From Castanea sativa (Eukaryota > Streptophyta > Magnoliopsida > Fagales > Fagaceae): DNA of 64,000 nt. The stretch's first letter is position 1; every line of letters begins with the position of its first letter. The position numbers and the translations under genes are program-made. Where the stretch lies: positions 81,597,987-81,661,986 of the forward strand of contig NC_134017.1 in assembly GCF_040712315.1 (NCBI RefSeq). Direction: 5' to 3'. The notes under the pieces were generated by a model. It worked only from the letters and a program-made list of their open reading frames with translations. It did not search any database and was not told where the DNA came from. This document shows, one piece after another, positions 44,647 through 57,309 of this stretch.

Positions 44647-45778
44647 GACCAAAACACCAATTAACTTTTGGTGGGCAAAGGATAAACTATCATAAGTCAG
44701 CACATCAACAATATAGATGGAGCATCACCCGTTTTTGCATACAATGGTCAATCTTTGTAATAACTTAGGGACATCTAGCAGATATAGAAATCTAATAGAA
44801 GTGATGTGAAAGTGAAAACTACAAATTGAATTCTTATTTTTCTATCAATAAGATTTACATTACTAACTTAAGAAAACTTGTAAAATGTTAGGTTCTAAAA
44901 GTTTAGAACAATTAACATACCATGAATACAAACCAGTGGCGGTTCTAGGAATTTTGCTTAAGAGGGTCATTAAGAAACATAAATTAAAAAATAGCAATAA
45001 TAAAAAGAGAATTTGAATATATCAAGTTATCGACAAAAAAATAAAAATAAATAAAACATGAAGTTTTACAATTTCTTTTTACAAGTTTTCAAATTTTGAA
45101 TTTTTACATGATAGTTCATTATGAGTGTCTATTGCCAATGTGTGTAGCTATGAGCCTATGACCATTTTATTTTGTTAAGTTTGCCTAACATTTTTATCTA
45201 TATGTAATTGTTATTATCTATTTGTCTTTGTTTTAATAAAAATATTTTAAACTAAATGACTAATCTCAAATCTCAATTTATTGGCTCCGTATTAACAATA
45301 CACACAATCATACTTATTCATATTACATAATATTATAAACTACGTGTCTACTTAACCAATCAAATGCTTAAATAATCACTAACGTTATAGTTTTATTTTC
45401 TTGAATTTTACTAACTTTATAAAAAAATTATTATAATATGATAACAATACACAAACATGTAAAAAAAAAAAAAAAGTCTCTCTATTTCCTAATTATTAAG
45501 TATATAAATTTATATTGTATATTTATACTATACACACAAACATGTACACGCATCATAATTCACATATATAATATAAATTTATAATAAAAAGTAATGTATT
45601 TGACACACTTATACACATATAATATAAATTTATAATAAAGAGTGATACTTACAATTCACAAACACTTAATCTTTACTATTAGAGTTTGAAATACTTGTAA
45701 TAAGGGTGTACAAGCTTTAAGTCAAGGTGTGAAATTTTTTTTAAAGAATAAATTAAAGTATTAAACTCAAAAAAAAAA

Positions 45779-45811
<33 letters not shown>

Positions 45812-45889
45812 TATAAGCGCACAATTGAACCCGGACCCAAAAGCAGGTGATGGGCTCAGACCCAATAAGCCTTATACAATGAAATTTGT
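44647..45889. other. AT-rich intergenic DNA with transposon-end traces
   Basis: At about 44936 CAGTGGCGGTTCTAGGAATT resembles the common GTGGCGGAGCCAGGAATT terminus of plant DNA transposons. No partner end was found. A TA run lies at 45779-45802. Confidence 0.35.
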
Positions 45890-46560
45890 AGAGTATGGAT
45901 TTGAAACCTAGGTTCATGATGTAGGAAGTTTGATCAACAGGCTAGAATGCCGCAATCCATGCAAATGACAAACGAGTATGACAAAGAAACCGATGACGAG
46001 TTGTATAGTACTTCTCTTTCTATGCCAAAGATTACAATTCTTAGTCTTTTTTTTTTTTTACCTAAGAAGCCGGGTCCCCCTCTCTCCTTCCTCTCTCGTC
46101 TCCTTATATATTTTTTCTTCTTCACTAGTTCATCCACATGTGTGTCATACAAATCTTCCCCCTAGATATTTGTCCCATCCACCACTTTCTTGAAGTCTTC
46201 AGATAATAGCATGAATGCTGAATTCTACTGTTCAAATGTCATTTTCCCATTAATGCGGCCAGAGAGGTAGATGCAGGGCCTTTAATATAGCGGTAGCAGC
46301 TGTTTCCTCAGATATTTCTCACACGTTCTTACTTCTAAAAAGTGCTTGGATCACACTTTTATCCACCAGTTCTTCCAAAATGCTGCTTCCAATCCGTTTA
46401 GCAAGTCCCAGGGTCATTGTTGGGCCTGTCCAAGGAGACATTCTTCCTTGGACAACTCCTCGGACATCTACAGTGCAGACTGACTTGTAGGCCTAGAGGC
46501 ACTGATCATAGCAAACTGGTACCAGCCAATCAGGCCCAAAACCCAAACGTTTATTCAAGA
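45890..46560. mobile_element. Probable LTR-retrotransposon fragment
   Basis: Moderately GC-rich sequence in an AT-rich context, with CCAAGGAGACATTCTTCC and CCTTGGACAACTCCTCGG-like motifs reminiscent of Gypsy LTRs. No termini or polyprotein domain were identified. The open frames here look incidental. Confidence 0.3.
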
Positions 46561-46568
46561 GCTTTTAC

Positions 46569-46581
46569 CGCCCCCCCCCCC

Positions 46582-46632
<51 letters not shown>
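46569..46632. repeat. C14-(CA)n-(TA)n compound microsatellite
   Basis: A 14-C run is followed by about eight CA and about eighteen TA units. Confidence 0.95.
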
Positions 46633-46634
<2 letters not shown>

Positions 46635-46639
46635 AAGTT

Positions 46640-48377
46640 AATGGGTTCATTTGAACCCCCTGAATAAACTCTAGCGCTGTCCATAACACAAACTTGTCTA
46701 AATACAGATTCATAAGTCTATAGGTATGATTAGACAATGCTTAAGGTACTGCAAGTCAAAATACAAGAAAAATGAAGCTACATGTTCAAAAATTCGAAAC
46801 ATGCCAAGTTCAATCGATCGAGATGCGTTTTTATAGATTTTAATTTCGGTGGATCTAGCTCATTAAACTCATTAAGTGATTAGGGTTTCAGATTTATTTC
46901 ACAAAGTATTTAATGCGAACCCTAAGACACATTTTGAATAGACTTTGGAGGTGCTCTTTTGAGATCTAAAAGGTATTGTGCTTTCTCCTTTCAAAGTCAC
47001 TACTAGAATTCCATTTACACATTATTAGAACCGGTAGATCTAAAGCTGTTGCTACAAAATCAACTATCATTAATGATCTAAAGTTTTGAGTGGGATTTTA
47101 GAGTCACAAACCAGAGTGTTTGTGTGCAACAAATTCAAATAGAAGAGTCTGTATATTCAGAGTTGCGTGTGCTCATGTGAGTAAGTACTACAAGAGATAA
47201 ATTTGTATAATAAACCTAAGTAACAACTTGGTTAATAAATTAAGTCAAACAATTTGAGCATACAGAATATATATTTTTATAATTGGTATATTTCTTATTA
47301 GTAATTACACTTCTTATGGATCTTAAACCCACAACCTATAGCGTTCTCTCCTGATGAGCGCTCTAATTATGTATCTATGGCATCCGCTCCTGATGAAGGC
47401 TCTTTATCATCAAACTAAAACACCAATTAGTTTTTGGTGTAGGTGGGGATTGAATCTCAGATCTCTTATTCTAAGATAAAAGACTTTACTGGTTGAGTTA
47501 ACTAGAAGTCTAGAACCCACCTTCTCATTATTATTATTATTATTATTATTAGAAACAATTCTCATTATATGAATGTACACAAATCATCAGTTATATATAG
47601 ATGAAGCATTTTGTCTAGTATCAATCGCCTTCCAAAATTTTATACTTGTACCGACAAATTAATCAAGTAAGAAGCCTTAATCAGGGGGGGCACATTACGA
47701 AAAGGCATCTTAGTATCATGTCTCACGGCATGCAGCATGCTTCCTCCACCACGATGAACAAATTGGTTCATTGAATTTAATTCAAACATGAGCCAAAGTT
47801 AACTTCATCACAAAGCTAGATTATATGTTTAGGTTTTATTTTATTTTTGTTAAATAGGGTTAAGCTTATTCATGAGTTTTCTGTTTTTGAAGGATATCCC
47901 GAGTCACTTAATTTATTTATTTATTCTTTACTCAATAACTAAGCTATGGTTACAAATTAATTTTTGGTACAACAAACAAGGTGGTTTTTTTTTTCTATTG
48001 TTTTTTATTTTTATTTTTGTGAAGACCATATTTTATCGCTAAAGCATAAAAGTTCATCACAAAAACCTTATTGGCAATGGCATATAGCTGTTGAAGTTTT
48101 CTAAAAAGCCCCATTGGGAAGGGTGTGGTGGATTCACAAACAATTAAATTGAGCTTCATATACACAAGCCTTTACAACAAATTGGAGAGGGGGAGGAGAT
48201 TCAAGTTGATTTTTTTTTTTGGGAGATAACTAAAATATGCTTTTGAGTTGAGTTCATAAGTTTCTTGGTGACTCCAACTGAGTTCATAACTAAAGAACCA
48301 AACAATGTCATTGAGTTACAAGTTCGTGGTCTTATAATTATAAGTATGTTCATAAGGATGACTTTATCATGTTTAAG
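46640..48377. other. Repeat-poor intergenic DNA
   Basis: No gene seen. A (TTA)n run lies at 47530-47550 and the SINE at 47376-47505. The CACTACTAGAA at about 46998 resembles a CACTA terminus but has no clear subterminal array. Confidence 0.4.
47376..47505 (-). mobile_element. tRNA-derived SINE
   Basis: Minus-strand reading gives an A-box-like GTTAACTCAACCAGTAAAG, then a B-box-like GAGATTCAATCCCC, then CCTACACCAAAAACTAATTG and GATAAAGAGCC, ending at GGAGCGGATGCCATAG. A partial relative is at 43941-44018. The family is unnamed here. Confidence 0.7.
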
Positions 48378-48990
48378 CACTACAAACAAATAAGGCTATC
48401 CCAGCGTTTGCAAAACCGCTGGGATAGCCCTAGCAAGCGCTAGACTAGGCCCAAACTGCCTATCCTTGCGCTTCAAACTGCCGCGCAGTGACAGTCGGTA
48501 TAGGATTACCGAACATGTACTAGCGCTTTTCAAAATTGCAAGGATAGGTCCCGGCGCTTTTTACACCCTATTCTTGCGTTTTTACTTGTGTCGGGACAGC
48601 CTTACTAACAACTTTGAAGATCTGTCCGGCGGATTTCAGGGCCTATACCGGTGTTTTTTTATTATTATTAAAAAGCACCGGTATAAGTCAATCTATACTA
48701 GTGCTTTTATAACCGCCCTTATAGGGTATTTACGGAAATATGAATACAACCTATACCAGCGCTTTTGACAGTGCTGGCATAGGCGGTACCTATTCTAGCA
48801 TTTTCAAGAGCGCTGGTATAGGTCTTCAATGGATATAATATGAATACAACTTATACCAACGCTTTTAAACCACCACAATAGGTTCTGTTTATGCCAGCAC
48901 TTTAAAAACCGCCAGCATAGGGCATATGCCCATACCCTATTCCAACAGTTTTTAAAGCGTAGCAATAGGCCTTTTTTTTTTTATAAATTT
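48378..48990 (+). mobile_element. CACTA (En/Spm) transposon terminus with subterminal repeats
   Basis: The terminus CACTACAAACAAATAAGG is followed over 600 bp by more than a dozen imperfect AGCGCT-TTT and CTATACCGGTGCTTTT-type units in both orientations. GCTATCCCAGCG and GCATAGG forms alternate. This is the classic subterminal array bound by CACTA transposases. The opposite end (TTTGTAGTG) and the transposase were not found, so the copy is truncated or its other end is beyond recognition. Confidence 0.85.
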
Positions 48991-49267
48991 TTTTAAAGAT
49001 GTTTTTATAAATTTTTTTTTGCACCTGTAATGTACCTACAATACATATTTTCCAAGACATTTTATAGCACTTGTAATGAACCACAATTCATATTTTCCAA
49101 TAGCAAATACAATACCACATTAAACCAACAAACTAAATATATTTAATTACACTATATCAATAATTACATCACAAATGTCTAGAATGTTATACACAAAATA
49201 ATAAATCCCAAGTGTCTAGCATGTTATGAACAAAATAATACATTCTAACTATGTAGAATGTCCTGCA

Positions 49268-49543
49268 CAAAAGAATGTCCCAAGTGTCTATGCATGAACC
49301 ATATGTTGTGGATCTAGCCAACGTGATAGCCTATACAATGGGCTTGCATCAAGAATTCTACTTCAAGTAGAATTAGAGCATCAGTATCCAACATGCAATA
49401 TGGTATAATATGATACTCCAAAGCACAAAAAAAGCTCATTACTCGGTCTTCCAATTGTAAAAAAATTTACAATTGTGCTACAATACCATCCTAAATATAT
49501 GATGGTATTGTAGCAAATTTCTATAATTTTTTATTATATTTTA

Positions 49544-49613
<70 letters not shown>

Positions 49614-50425
49614 GACTTTTCTCACTCTTTCTTTCATTTCTCTTCATCTTTCTTCTCTTCTCTCTCACTCTTGTTCTTGTTCTGCTCTCTCCTCTACTTA
49701 AACTCGAAATACCCTTTTCTTAAACCCAAAATCCGTGTGGTTGTGGTAGCGGCAGAGGTATGGGTTGATCTAGGTTGCAGGATGGTCTGTGATGTGGTTT
49801 GGTGGTATGGGTGTAGGGTTTTGATTTTTGTGGGAGTGGGTTTTGGGTCGGTGGGTGGCAGCACCGTGGTGGATCTAGGTCGTTGTGGGTTATGGGGTTA
49901 TAGGTTGTGGTGATATGGGGATTTTGGTCGTGGAGGTGCAGTGGTGGCATGGGGCTGTGGTCATGGCTGGATTCTGATGGGTTTGGAATGTGTTTGATTT
50001 TGGGCGAGTTTTAATGGGTGTTGCCGTGGTGGTGGGGTGGGTTGTTACTGTATTGGTGTTTGGAGGTTATGAGATTGGCATGAGTTTGGTGGTTGCTGGA
50101 TCGGCGTGGTTCTGGCCGTCGGTATGGGTGGTGTTGGGTTTGTTTGCTAATGGGTTTTGGTATTGTTTTGGCCGTGGGTTTGATGAGTGTGGGTGTGATT
50201 GGCTTTTTTCTGGTATTGCTAATCGGTTGTGGTTGTTCGTTGCAGTAGGGAAGAGAGAGAGAGAGAGAGAGTAAAAAAAAAAAGAATATTTAAATAAAAT
50301 GGCAAAAAAATAAAATAAAAGAATTTGAGATGTTGGGTGTGTTGTAAAATAGTATGGTATACTAGATAAAGTAACTTTCAAGATGGTAAAATATGATTAT
50401 TTGTAGATACCGGATGCTAATGCTG
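49268..50425 (-). mobile_element. Harbinger-like element (49376-50425) nested in transposon-derived DNA
   Basis: The ends read GAGCATCAGTATCC and, reversed from the right, CAGCATTAGCATCC. TTA lies on both sides (49373-49375 and 50426-50428), a PIF/Harbinger-type duplication. The interior shares the GGATGGTATTGTAGC block, compound TC/TA microsatellites and a proline-rich pseudo-coding stretch with 25893-26975. Because the flank 49268-49375 is also shared with that copy, the insertion predates duplication of the host DNA. No transposase is seen. Confidence 0.75.
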
Positions 50426-50428
50426 TTA

Positions 50429-50960
50429 GGAGTTGGTAAATTCCTAGGAAAGCAAAAGAACTAATCCTATTTGAAATAGGAGACCATGGTTAATGGTTTG
50501 AAAGACTCCTTATTTGACTTATATTGGGATTATGGTGTGTGGCTAGGTTTTCATGGTTTTGAGTTGTGCTGCATATGGAATAGAAAATAGAGAAAGAGGA
50601 AGCTGCAAAAGACAATAAAAAAAAGCGGCCGCAAGAGGGAGTTGCTTAGAAAAAAAGAAGATAGCCAAAAGAGAGCTATGTGCGAAGAAGAAAATAGAGA
50701 GGAGAGAGTAAAGTGTTGCCGCATTTGAGAGAGATATTTAGTGTGTGTGAGAGTAAAGAAAAACAAGATAGATTTTTCCTTAGTTGTAAGATATACACAA
50801 GAATTATTATAATTGATTTGATAATAGTGAATTGATTCGGAATTTGTCCCATGGGTTTTAAATTCAAGGAGAAAAGAAAGTCTTTCATTGTGTAATTGGT
50901 CATTAAGGTTAGTTAACCTTCTTAATCAAAACGTACGTTAGTTAGTGGAATTACTGATAT
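50429..50960 (+). mobile_element. Possible Copia-type LTR
   Basis: It starts TGTTAGGAGTTGGTAAATTCC right at the element boundary, with AATCCTATTTGAAATAGGAG and a purine-rich body similar to Copia LTRs. The 3' end and a target duplication could not be fixed. Confidence 0.4.
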
Positions 50961-51327
50961 TTGATTGTGATGGATTGCAATGCAGTTGAGAATTTGTCAA
51001 AAGCTGATAATTACGGCGGACATAAAAAAAAATATAGGAACTATTCCAGGGATGAAGTTTAAAGTTTAAACTGCTGAAATGGTCATCGTGTTATCCTAAT
51101 TAACCAAACGTAGGTTGCACGAAAGACAAATGGTGTATAACCCAATTACTTATTAGAAAAAAAGGCTGTATAACCCAATGACACATTTATTCAATTTGAA
51201 AAAATGGGCATTAAGTCATTCTACTATCGATAGGTGAGATAGCATTATTAAGACACAGTTGCAGACAATTCTTCATTAAGTGGAAATAAGCATCATTTAG
51301 TCCAAGGACATAAAGCATGATAACAAG

Positions 51328-51398
51328 TTATCATGTGGTTTGACTCTTGCATCATAGGACTTTTATCATGTGGTTTGACTCTTGCATCATAGGACTTC
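51328..51398. repeat. Tandem duplication, 35-bp unit
   Basis: TATCATGTGGTTTGACTCTT and its continuation through CATAGGACTT occur twice back to back with almost no change, so the duplication is recent. Confidence 0.9.
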
Positions 51399-51689
51399 CT
51401 TTATGTTTGTTTCAGTGTTAATAGATTGGTTGTTTCAGTTTTAATAATTTGTCATCTTTGCGGTCATAAGGGTCCTATTTCTCTACTTCAAGCTGGTAAG
51501 ACATAAGAATCTCAACATTTCCTTTAAATGCTGGTCTATTTTCTTCATTGTGAATCTTACTAAACTTCTTGAATTTGTAGCTGAGCTTGATTCTTTTCCA
51601 GATTTTGTTATTCCTTTCTTCAATTAGTTCCTTATGTGTATGTCTATGTTCACAGGACATAAGACAATACAATTTCCTCATTACGAAGG

Positions 51690-52160
51690 GAGTAAACACA
51701 AAATTACCAGATTTGTGAGATGCAAAAATAGAGAAAAAAATATGCGCCAAAGTAAAACAATCACACAAGACAATATTTATATAGTTTGGCAATTTGCTTA
51801 TATTCACAAAGTTGCAAAGATTTCACTTCTCACAAGAAAAAATACAAGATACGACAGTACAGTTTTTTCTTTCAAAAAATAACACAAAACTCTAATCTCC
51901 AAAACCAATATTTTTCCTTTCCTACGCATAGGATTCATAATGGGCTATAGATGGGCCAAAAAAAAATTCAGGTGTTGTCCTCAAACCCCAAGGAGGCTTC
52001 TCTATGAGTGATCTGGCTTGGGTCTATTGGCCCAAGTCTTCGCTCCATGAATTAAGTCTTAGAAAAACTCTCATTAAAAACTGTAGCAATTTTATTTTGG
52101 ATCGGATCATAATCTAGAATCCTAGATCAAACATATCTAAACTCTACAAAACCCAATACG
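51690..52160 (-). mobile_element. Old LTR copy related to 34758-35113
   Basis: Shares GCAAAAATAGAGAAAAA, GCGCCAAAGTAAAA, TTTGGCAATTTGC, GACAGTACAGTTTTTTC and the terminal ACTCTACAAAACCCAAT with the solo LTR in the P450 intron, at lower identity. Confidence 0.65.
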
Positions 52161-53198
52161 TTACAGACGCAGTTTGGTGCAGCCTGCAACTAGAGCTGCC
52201 AAAGAAACAATTAGTAAGAATAAGGATCTCCAACGGTTATACAAAATAAGGAAGTGAGCAATGAATTGAAGGAGTTTCTGAAGTGGCCCTTGTTTCTAAT
52301 CCAAATGGAAATCCTTGAAGGTCAAAGTAGTTGTGAATAGTCAATATATATTTACCGTTTATTGGTTGAACCTTATCTAGGCCTTGAATCATGTTAATGT
52401 TGTAATAAGGGGCACTACTGATGTAGTACTGCATTTCACATTGGCCTCTATTCCTGTTTTTTTCTTTAATAATTTATTTATTTATTGTTGAATGCCTTCT
52501 CCCAAATTGTTTATTGTTCCACAATTCTTTTCTAATTAATAATTGAAGTTTTTTCTCATATACCTTTGAATAAAACATGGGTCCTGTTAATTAGAACTTT
52601 TAAAACAATTAGTAATAAATCATTTGATACAATTTTTATGAAAAATATAAAAATTCGTTAAAAAACAAATAGTTTTTTTTCCCATAAAATATTGATGTGG
52701 AATATTTATAGTTCAAATGAAACCTTCTTTTGGAATGAGGTGGTATTACCATGTATCAAATGCAGGTTTCTTCCCTCCATCTCCATATGAGAGAGAGGAA
52801 ACATGCATCTAATGAATATTATATTTTCTCCTTTGAAAGAGTAGGTGGAACTGGAAGCTGATGTCATGATTTGAAATTCAATGTTATCAATAAATTAAGA
52901 AGAAGAAGATAGAAATTATAAAAGAACTTTGCTATATATAAAATTTGTAATTGGTTAGACACTATAATTTTTTTTTGGTGGTGACAGATAGCTAAATTTG
53001 GTAAAAAATAGCTAGGCCATTAAAAAAAAATCATATTGACTTTTGTATTATTCGGTTGTTAGATGAATAGTACTTAATTTAATTTTATTGTTTTTAATTA
53101 ATTTATGAGTGAGGAGTTAGAACTTATAATAATAAGTAAAAGTCAAGTGCCGGCCGATACATGCACAGCACTTGCACTAACTTAATGCTATATAGCTG

Positions 53199-53200
<2 letters not shown>
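52161..53200. other. Intergenic DNA, one unrecognised open stretch
   Basis: A 65-codon minus-strand open frame (52237-52434) has ordinary amino-acid composition (TIHNYFDLQGFPFGLETRA). I do not recognise the family, and it has no splice context, so it is not called a gene. Confidence 0.3.
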
Positions 53201-53252
<52 letters not shown>

Positions 53253-53409
53253 CTGAATAGAGTAACATTTATAATGATGGAATCATGAACTAAAGTTTCA
53301 AAAATGTACGAAAAGAAAGAGGTTGGGTCAGAGTCAGACACGACAAATGGTGCGGGCAAGGAAATTAAGGAAGCGCTGTCCTAATTTGACCCACACACAT
53401 ATATATGTG

Positions 53410-53477
<68 letters not shown>
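53201..53477. repeat. (AT)25 and (CA)17(TA)15 microsatellites
   Basis: TA runs lie at 53201-53251 and 53447-53477, with a CA run at 53413-53446. The sequence between them is not repetitive. Confidence 0.95.
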
Positions 53478-53481
<4 letters not shown>

Positions 53482-53619
53482 CAGTTAGATTTATTTATTT
53501 GCTGAATAGGGCAATATATGTTGCTGTTAGATTTTTTATGTAAATTTATTTCTCTCTTATGAAAAATGCCAAGAAGAAACGAACATCCTTGGTAGGCCAA
53601 AAAATTGGCCTCTTATGAT

Positions 53620-54608
53620 GGATTAAGTTGATTAATTAATAAAGTTATTAATTAATCAAGTTAACATACAAAACACGTGGTAGCACAAACAAATCACCAA
53701 TTAAACTAAGTATACAACGGAAATTAAATGACACGGTGATTTATTTAGGAATGAAAAAAACTTACACGGCAAAAATTCCGCCGGGTGAATTTAAAGTCAT
53801 TACTCCCGAAATTCTACTATTATCACAACAAGCGGTTATAAGTAAAGGAAACCCAAGTACCTTATACCAACCTACAATTGAACCCTTACCCCAATACTCA
53901 ATTGAATTTGTTCTGTAGTGACAATTTCTCCTTTCAATGCACGGCTCCCAAGTACGTAACCAACCAATTGCGCGAATCCTAGTACGCGACTTCAATCACC
54001 AACTAGAGAAGATTGTTGGCTGCAAAGTTCTTCAATTCATCCACACGATGAAAATCAAGAAGATGCTTGGTTACAAAACCCTACAGTGTAAAGACACAGC
54101 AGCTTCTTCACAAGAGAGATGAACTAGAGCAAGAACTTCGTCTCAAGTCACAATTTGCATGAACAAAGATTTCTCAATGCTTGTGCAACTTGCATCACTT
54201 TGACGGCCCTTAAAATAATCCTTTTATATGTCTAGGGTTAATAGAAAAGAAGACCCAAAGACACATCCACGAATTGGAATCAAAACAGAACTCAGAATTT
54301 GTTTTTCTTAAATCCGACAGATGGAGGTATCGAGATGCTGTCGAGTAGCTGTCGAGCCACAGGGCTGGAATAGCTCTTTAAACCTCGACACATGCTAGCT
54401 GTCGAGCTTTAATGAACTTGCACTTTTCAACTTGTTTCTTGGACAGACTTGATGACTTCAACACTTGATCTTGAAACTTAGTTTCTTGAAGTATAAAACT
54501 CATTCTAATTCTACCAAATTACAACTAATATGTATTTTGTAAAAACATTAGCTAATTATATAAATAAATAATATATATTCTAAATAAGTAAAACACATAT
54601 GTCTTAAC
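53620..54608 (-). mobile_element. Probable solo LTR (Copia type), about 1 kb
   Basis: The right end, CATATGTCTTAACA near 54608, is a minus-strand TGTTAAGACATATG start. The left part has TGATGGATTAAGTTG. The interior includes the GACGGTGATTTATTTAGG, CTTACACGGCAAAAATTCC and GCTGTCGAG repeats typical of long plant LTRs. The 5-bp duplication was not confirmed. Confidence 0.5.
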
Positions 54609-54610
54609 AA

Positions 54611-56189
54611 TTCTATATTACATTTGTGATTTGGATGAATTCGACCTTTTTTTTATTTTTTACTTTCTAATTATTTATGTCATGGATATGACTAGTGGCT
54701 GTGACTTCATAAGTAATGTCTTACGACTATTCAGATAAATATCTGTAGCTTTACTCCACACACCATTCCTTTCCCAACGGTGTACGTTCATTGCGCAATA
54801 ATTCATTATTATAAACGTTTTTTTTTTTTTTTTTGAGAATCACTTTTTACTCAAAGACTTTGTTGTATTTGTAGAAAAAACTCTCTAATTTTGACTGTAG
54901 TTTGGTCGCGTGAAAAGTGGGAAATGGATATGAGAAAAGTAAAAGTATGGAGTCAATAGAGAAGGTGAGGGTCTTTGATGGTAAATTACTCGTCTACTTC
55001 TCTCTTCAGTCCTCCCTCCTTACATATCTAGAAGTTTTTATTTGTTTACTTATTTTATTTAATAGGAATATGAAAGTAAATTTATACCATTTACATTTGT
55101 TATGTTCTCATTTTTCAACCACAAAAAAGATATTTTTATCCCCTACTTTTTTATTTTCCAAACTAAATACATATGATAGAAGACTAGAATTTTTTTTCTA
55201 CCATTACTTTTCTAATATCTTGCAATTGAAATAGCATAAAATTAAAAAAAATATATTTTACAATTATCTATGTGATAAAATATTAATAATAGATAATAAA
55301 GTAACGATGGACCTACATAAAAACCAATGGTAAAATAAACAATTATGAAGTTTAGAGAGAAAATTGTCTATAGAATATAGATTCTTCATTCAATATAATA
55401 TTATAAATTATTCATTCAATATAAACAACTTACAGCATTTGGATATATATATTTGCTTTACTTCTTTCTTAAAAAAAGAAAAATAGTACTAACTTATCAT
55501 TAATTAGTACTAGTTCATCAACATAAAAACCAAATAGGAATAATTACTTGCTATTTTTAATTGTGATTCGGACTTCTTCTTTTTTTAATTTTTTCACGTT
55601 GCTAAATAATTACTTATATTATACGAGTTATATCATATGATAGACTTCAGTCGCACCAATGAGTCTTTTTTTTTTTTTGAGAAGTATGAGTCATTTTAAT
55701 TTTATACAAATGCATTTGTATAAAATTATTGAAGTGATAATGGTGCATTTTGGCTATGTTCATCAAAATAAATATCTCTTTGGCTATATTCCAAACGTAC
55801 TATTTCTATGATCTATTTCTGCAATTTTGTCGGAAGCATGGTTAATAAAAGTCTAGGCTGCGGAATTTGACCGTGCAAAAAGCCACCATAGGACGTTTGC
55901 AGTACAAACTGAGGATGTGACAAGATTCCAAGAACGACCCGTTCTTCGGCTGGACTGTCCTGTGCCTTTAGCAACAACCACTGCAGACATTGTGGACCTT
56001 GCTGCAGAATTTATTGGTAAAAGTATGCTTAGGGAGCTGAACTTATTCTTCATGGTCTTGTGGATGGGGAAATAGAAACCAAGCATGACGCTGCAATTCC
56101 TCCTTCTCAGGTTTAGGAATCCGCAAATAGAGCTTTTACTGACTTCTCTACTGCTCAACTCTCCTCTTTTCCATCTTTCCATCTTCTCA
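54611..56189. other. AT-rich intergenic DNA; degraded coding-like stretch at 55850-56110
   Basis: From 55850 to 56110 the plus strand is less AT-rich and keeps short open frames in several phases (ILHGLVDGEIETKHDAAIP in one). It looks like a decayed gene or the body of the LINE that follows. No family was recognised. Confidence 0.3.
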
Positions 56190-56985
56190 GGACTATTAGA
56201 CTGCCCCTCCTTCTGGTTTCTTCAAGATAAATGTGAATGGTGTTGGGAGTATTTTAATATTAAATAATTAAAATGAATAAATGTTATAACATAAATGTAA
56301 AAATGTGGGAATGAATATAGAAGATGAGGAGTTAGTGAAAATGTTTAATCCCACATTGAAAAGGAAAGAGGCTATTTTGTTCTTTTTAATTGTGGTGATT
56401 AATGGGCTAACATGAATTATCTCAAATATTTACACAAGAGAGGTGAAGAGTGGAGGTGTCAAATTTGGAGATGAATCAGCACCTTAGATCCTCCTACTTA
56501 ACAGCCTATTCAGACACAACTCAAGTGACTGCAATATACAATAAAAAAAATGGAGAGATTCTTGGCAAGAAAGAGTGTTCTTTCAATGAGTTCTTTTTGC
56601 CTTGGAGATGCAAGTTAACCAGGCCATTTTTTAGTCTGATGCACTCTCCATCATCCTTGCCTTATCTTTGGGGGCTGCTGGCAGCGATTTTGGTCACATT
56701 CTTGAGGACATCAGAGCGGCATCTAGTTCTCTTAGTCATTGCTCCTTCCATCACCTGAAAAGGGATGGCAACAAAGCGGCCCACTCGCTAGCTAAAGAAG
56801 CAAAATTATCAGGCCAATCGAAAATTTGGAAGGGAACTTCTTCCCCTTGTATTCGGAACATCCTTAGAGATGATATAATATAATCCTACCCATCTGGGCT
56901 ATATTGTATTTCTCTTTTTTTTGTAGAATGATATATCTTCCAATTTTCCCTTAAAAAAAGAAAAAAAAAAAGAAAAAAAAAATTA
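56190..56985 (+). mobile_element. LINE 3' end with RNase H domain remnant and A-rich tail
   Basis: At about 56200 the sequence reads APPSGFFKINVNGVG, the usual entry to the RNase H domain of plant non-LTR elements. A stretch of foreign AT-rich DNA (about 56245-56440) interrupts it. Downstream, 56660-56880 reads ILEDIRAASSSLSHCSFHHLKRDGNKAAHSLAKEA and the closing WKGTSSPCIRNILRDD. The A-rich tail at 56953-56984 fits a retrotransposed 3' end. Frames are broken, so it is a fossil. Confidence 0.8.
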
Positions 56986-57276
56986 CATTATGACAATGAG
57001 CCCATTTCACTGACTACCTCGAATGCCACAAAGGACCAAATAAGTTTGTATGTACCTTGGTCCTTGGGCAGACAGCAGGCACATCTAGCTGCTATATATA
57101 AATACGATTTTATATATATGATTTTTTTTATTTTTTATTTATAGCTATATCAAAATTATCAACTTTGGTGTCCGTTCTAATTGTAACCTAACATTTCAAA
57201 ATTAATTTATTTTGATAAAATATTTAATGATGTAATATTATTTAAAGTTATATCAGGTATAACTTAAACCAAACTC

Positions 57277-57309
<33 letters not shown>

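Noticed and set aside
45934..46165. Overlapping 70-codon frames on both strands
   Set aside because: No motif and flanked by repeat-like DNA. The lysine- and phenylalanine-rich parts come from poly-A/T.
46997..47100. CACTACTAGAATTCC resembling a CACTA terminus
   Set aside because: No subterminal repeat array and no matching opposite end, so a chance match is likely.
49671..50274. Gly/Val/Trp-rich frames on the plus strand
   Set aside because: Same repeat as at 26236-26562 in reverse orientation. No gene structure.
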